Source of the DNA: Bacteroidota bacterium
GTDB taxonomy: Bacteria > Bacteroidota > Bacteroidia > Bacteroidales > Dysgonomonadaceae
Direction: 5' to 3'
DNA: 64,000 bases
Assembly (NCBI GenBank): GCA_023424395.1
Contig: JAFADY010000063.1
Coordinates: 186,001-250,000, forward strand
Both the position numbers and the translations under genes were made by a program. Positions 61,393-64,000 of this stretch are shown piece after piece; within the stretch, counting starts at the first letter, position 1, and the number at the start of each line of letters is the position of its first letter. The notes beneath the pieces were generated by a model. That model had not been told where the DNA came from and searched no databases. It saw nothing but the letters and a program-made list of their open reading frames with translations.

Positions 61393-62397
61393 TTATGTAA
61401 CTCTTAACGATTTTCCCGGCCTTAGCGTGGTGCGGGAAGTAATGTTGTTTAAACTGCACAACCTGGAAACCGACACGCCGTATCTTTTGGCTATTTTGGT
61501 AAGAGAATCACCGCTTTTAACCCGATGATATTTTACTTTTCCATCTACGAATTTGTTGGATGACGATTTCGGCGCTTGATAATTGCTTCCGCTGCGGGAT
61601 GCAATAGAAGAGCTGCTTTTGGAAGTTTTGTTGTAACTTCTGTTGGTAACGAGGTATTCGTCGCGATGACAAACTCTGTTGTTGAAATCGATAATGAAAT
61701 TTGGATTGATGGGCTTGCCCAAGAAACGGGTCTCGAAATGCAAGTGCGGGCCCGTGGACCTGCCGGTATTACCGCCTAATCCGATGGGTTGGCCAGACAT
61801 TACGAAATCGTTCTCATTCACCAAAAATTTGGATAAATGGCCGTAAACAGTTTCTAATCCGTTTATGTGGCGAACCACAACATATTTTCCGTAACCGCCT
61901 CTTTCGTATTGTTTTACCCTGATTTTACCGTCGAAAGCAGCATAAATGGTGTCCCCTACATTTACTTTTAGATCGATGCCGTAATGGTATCTGCGCCCTC
62001 CTCTTCTGCCGAAGTTGGAAGTCATTCTTCCTTCGTGGGGCATTGAAAAGTTAGTGAGGTCGACCATAAAAGAATCGGGGGCGTTTTTAACACTACCGTA
62101 GGCATTCACATAATTATTTCCCCACACACCGCCGTAAACGTCGTCCGCAGGTATCTCGCTTTTGTCGAAATCTCTTACAGCTTCTGCTTCGTCGAGAACC
62201 GACATGTTCATTTTTAGTTTAATACCATCGGCAAATAAGCCGGCATCGGCGCCTAAGCTTGAGCTGTGAAATTGTCTGTAAACAACTTCTGAGCGACTAT
62301 TTGAATTTGATTTTTGTGAGAAAGCGTTTAAAGTGATAAACATTAAAACAATGGCTGCAATAACCTTGGTGTTTTGTAACAATTTTTTAATCTTCAT
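61393..62397 (-). CDS. M23-family murein peptidase with C-terminal LysM
   Basis: 334 aa. Signal peptide (IAAIVLMFITLNAFS), peptidase domain at about 120-230 with zinc motifs HYGIDLKV (HxxxD) and HLHFETRFLG (HxH), and one LysM at 288-334 (KYHRVKSGDSLTKIAKRYGV...GKSLRV). Probably cleaves peptidoglycan cross-bridges or regulates amidases in the periplasm. Order is reversed compared with the many proteins having LysM first. Single-gene unit with its own terminator. Confidence 0.93.
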   Translation of the reverse strand: MKIKKLLQNTKVIAAIVLMFITLNAFSQKSNSNSRSEVVYRQFHSSSLGADAGLFADGIKLKMNMSVLDEAEAVRDFDKSEIPADDVYGGVWGNNYVNAYGSVKNAPDSFMVDLTNFSMPHEGRMTSNFGRRGGRRYHYGIDLKVNVGDTIYAAFDGKIRVKQYERGGYGKYVVVRHINGLETVYGHLSKFLVNENDFVMSGQPIGLGGNTGRSTGPHLHFETRFLGKPINPNFIIDFNNRVCHRDEYLVTNRSYNKTSKSSSSIASRSGSNYQAPKSSSNKFVDGKVKYHRVKSGDSLTKIAKRYGVSVSRLCSLNNITSRTTLRPGKSLRVT

Positions 62398-62442
62398 GAT
62401 TTAAAATAAAATTCTGATTTTTTACTCAATTAACTCTTGCAA

Positions 62443-62904
62443 TTAATCTTCATCGTTCGCATAAATGTTCGGATACATTAACTGCGGGTAATTGTACATT
62501 TCGTCTTTGCTAAAAAACCTTTTTAGTTCGGCGGCTGCCGTTTCCTCAGAATCTGATGTATGAACTATGTTTTCTTGCACACTTACACTGTAATCTCCTC
62601 TAATTGTACCCGGTTGCGCGCTTCTACCGTTGGTAACTCCAGTCATTTTTCGCACGACTTCGATCGCATCCACACCCTTAAGCGCCATAACTATTACGGG
62701 GCTTGCCTGCATAGAACTCTTAATTCGACCGAAAAATGATTTACTTTTTAAGTGTGAATAATGTTCATCCAATAATTCATTCGTTAGATTCATCATCTTC
62801 ATTCCTGTGATCTGAAGGCCTTTTTTTTCGAACCTCGAAATTACTTCTCCGATAAGTCCACGTTGGATTGCCGATGGTTTCAGAATTACTAACGTTTCTT
62901 GCAT
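62443..62904 (-). CDS. ndk: Nucleoside-diphosphate kinase
   Basis: 153 aa. Balances nucleoside triphosphates. LVILKPSAIQRGLIGEVISRFEKKG at the start; phosphorylated His115 in NIVHTSDSEE; RGDYSVSVQENIVH. Slightly longer C-terminus than E. coli Ndk. Located 45 bp upstream of the M23 gene on the same strand, so cotranscription is possible. Intact. Confidence 0.96.
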   Translation of the reverse strand: MQETLVILKPSAIQRGLIGEVISRFEKKGLQITGMKMMNLTNELLDEHYSHLKSKSFFGRIKSSMQASPVIVMALKGVDAIEVVRKMTGVTNGRSAQPGTIRGDYSVSVQENIVHTSDSEETAAAELKRFFSKDEMYNYPQLMYPNIYANDED

Positions 62905-63266
62905 TGATATATTACAATTGTAAAGAAAAAGACTTTTTAATAATGATTTTTTTCCTTAATCGGTGCCAAAGTAAACCCTTTCTTTTTTTCTTGCCAAATT
63001 ATCTATCAATTTATTTTGTTAAGGTAACTTGAAGAATTAAAAAAAATGATTATTTTTTACATGTAATATTTTGATAATCAATTGTTTTTTAATGTAACAT
63101 GTTTTATAACATATTTTCCCTATTTTTTGATTTATTGATTTTTTTTAGCAAATATTTTCACCAAATGAAAATGTATAAAAAGTTGGTATTCAGAATAGTT
63201 TATTTTTTTTAACAACATGTAGGTAAAAATGGATAATGAACAAAACTGTAATAAATTTGTTTTGCG
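62905..63266. other. AT-rich divergent spacer between ndk and the DUF2723 gene
   Basis: About 360 bp, strongly AT-rich with long T tracts. No gene, repeat or RNA was recognised. It should hold the ndk promoter; a weak TTACTTTG on the minus strand (62968-62975) is the only candidate. Confidence 0.4.
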
Positions 63267-63274
63267 TACCTTTG
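63267..63274 (+). promoter_or_regulatory. -7 promoter element of the DUF2723 gene
   Basis: TACCTTTG, 60 bp before the ATG at 63335. Confidence 0.5.
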
Positions 63275-63334
63275 CCAAAATTTGCGTTTAAATAGACTAT
63301 TCCTTTAAAAGTTAAAGATTATCAGTGTAAAACA

Positions 63335-64000
63335 ATGAGAAAGTATAAATTAATTCATATAATTACTGGTTGGGCAGTATTTGTTGTCGCGGCAGTTGTT
63401 TACTTGCTTACAATTGAGCCTACGGCAAGTTTTTGGGATTGCGGCGAATTTATCTCATCGGCCTATAAACTCGAGGTGGGGCATGCGCCCGGAGCTCCTA
63501 TTTTTATGCTTGTGGGTAATTTATTTACACAATTCACTTCCGATCCATCGCAAGTGGCCAAAATGGTCAACGGCATGTCGGCCATAATGAGCGCATTCAC
63601 CATCCTGTTCCTTTTCTGGACAATTACGCACTTGACCAGAAAACTCGTGCTGAAATCCGAAACCGATGAAATGTCGTTAGGCCAAGGGATCGCCGTTCTC
63701 GGCAGCGGGCTTGTAGGCGCTTTGGCTTATACTTTTTCCGATACATTTTGGTTTTCGGCTGTTGAAGGCGAGGTTTATGCTTTTTCATCGATGCTTACGG
63801 CATTGGTTTTCTGGTTGATCTTAAAATGGGAAGAAAACGCTCATAAACCCGATTCGGACAAATGGATCGTGCTTATAGCCTATATCATGGGATTGTCTAT
63901 CGGCGTCCACTTATTAGGATTGCTTTGCATTCCTGCCATTGTAATGGTTTATTATTACAAAAAAACGGAAAATCCATCGTGGAAAGGCGGTTTATTAGCA
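63335..64000 (+). CDS. DUF2723 membrane protein, N-terminal part (partial)
   Basis: 222 codons, open to the window edge. TIEPTASFWDCGEFISSAYKL is the DUF2723 (PF11028) signature, resembling the catalytic loop of GT-C (PMT/Pmt-like) glycosyltransferases with an acidic pair. At least five membrane helices are visible (ITGWAVFVVAAVVYLL; AIMSAFTILFLFWTI; GSGLVGALAYTFS; MLTALVFWLILKW; IVLIAYIMGLSIGVHLLGLL). Probably an inner-membrane glycosyltransferase, possibly protein O-glycosylation in Bacteroidetes; that role is inference. The remainder lies beyond the edge. Confidence 0.88.
   Translation, partial: MRKYKLIHIITGWAVFVVAAVVYLLTIEPTASFWDCGEFISSAYKLEVGHAPGAPIFMLVGNLFTQFTSDPSQVAKMVNGMSAIMSAFTILFLFWTITHLTRKLVLKSETDEMSLGQGIAVLGSGLVGALAYTFSDTFWFSAVEGEVYAFSSMLTALVFWLILKWEENAHKPDSDKWIVLIAYIMGLSIGVHLLGLLCIPAIVMVYYYKKTENPSWKGGLLA

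Overview
The window is chromosomal DNA of a Bacteroidota bacterium, most likely order Bacteroidales and perhaps Dysgonomonadaceae-like. Support: a SusC/SusD outer-membrane uptake locus; -7 promoter elements of the form TAnnTTTG ahead of many genes; a eukaryote-type (GT3) glycogen synthase next to an alpha-glucan phosphorylase; a PPi-dependent phosphofructokinase; a Na+-pumping decarboxylase; and Bacteroidetes gene orders such as trxB-lolA-ftsK and DUF1599-DoxX-tpiA-SPOR-folE. The family placement is inference. No rRNA, tRNA, CRISPR array, prophage or intact insertion sequence was seen.

Layout. 1-6.3 kb: the mfd N-terminal half (runs off the left edge), then a glycogen synthase/phosphorylase pair. 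6.5-13 kb is accessory: a small secreted protein, a membrane TPR/HTH protein, a toxin-antitoxin pair between long direct repeats, a 21-bp minisatellite, a hypothetical protein, and a lipoprotein followed by its broken duplicate. 13-19.6 kb: a SusC/SusD locus with two accessory surface proteins and the beheaded start of a second susC. 20-23.4 kb: two FKBP prolyl isomerases, a HEPN/MNT module between two near-identical promoter-containing repeats, and a sirtuin. 23.5-30.2 kb: mutS, a frameshifted four-helix-bundle gene, thymidine kinase, a small beta-barrel protein and a UvrD-type helicase. 30-39 kb is central metabolism: 2-oxoglutarate dehydrogenase E2 and E1, PPi-phosphofructokinase, malate dehydrogenase, thioredoxin reductase. 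39-48 kb: an undescribed decayed four-helix-bundle gene, lolA, ftsK, DUF3185, YihY, thiol peroxidase and uvrA. 48-51.5 kb: an oadB-oadA-oadG Na+ pump. 51.7-55.5 kb: a periplasmic protein with two TonB C-terminal domains, then a BlaI/M56 sensor-repressor locus with decayed pieces. 55.7-64 kb: typA, folE, a SPOR protein, tpiA, a DoxX/BT_3928-type protein, DUF1599, an M23/LysM peptidase, ndk, and the start of a DUF2723 membrane protein.

The main unexplained structure is intergenic. At least ten spacers carry degenerate tandem arrays with a strict 7-bp period but different unit sequences. Both four-helix-bundle loci, one frameshifted and one decayed, are bracketed by such arrays. Both toxin-antitoxin-like modules are also bracketed by direct repeats. 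Together these suggest small cassettes moving into or out of spacers by a repeat-based route. This is inference from one window and needs genome-wide comparison.
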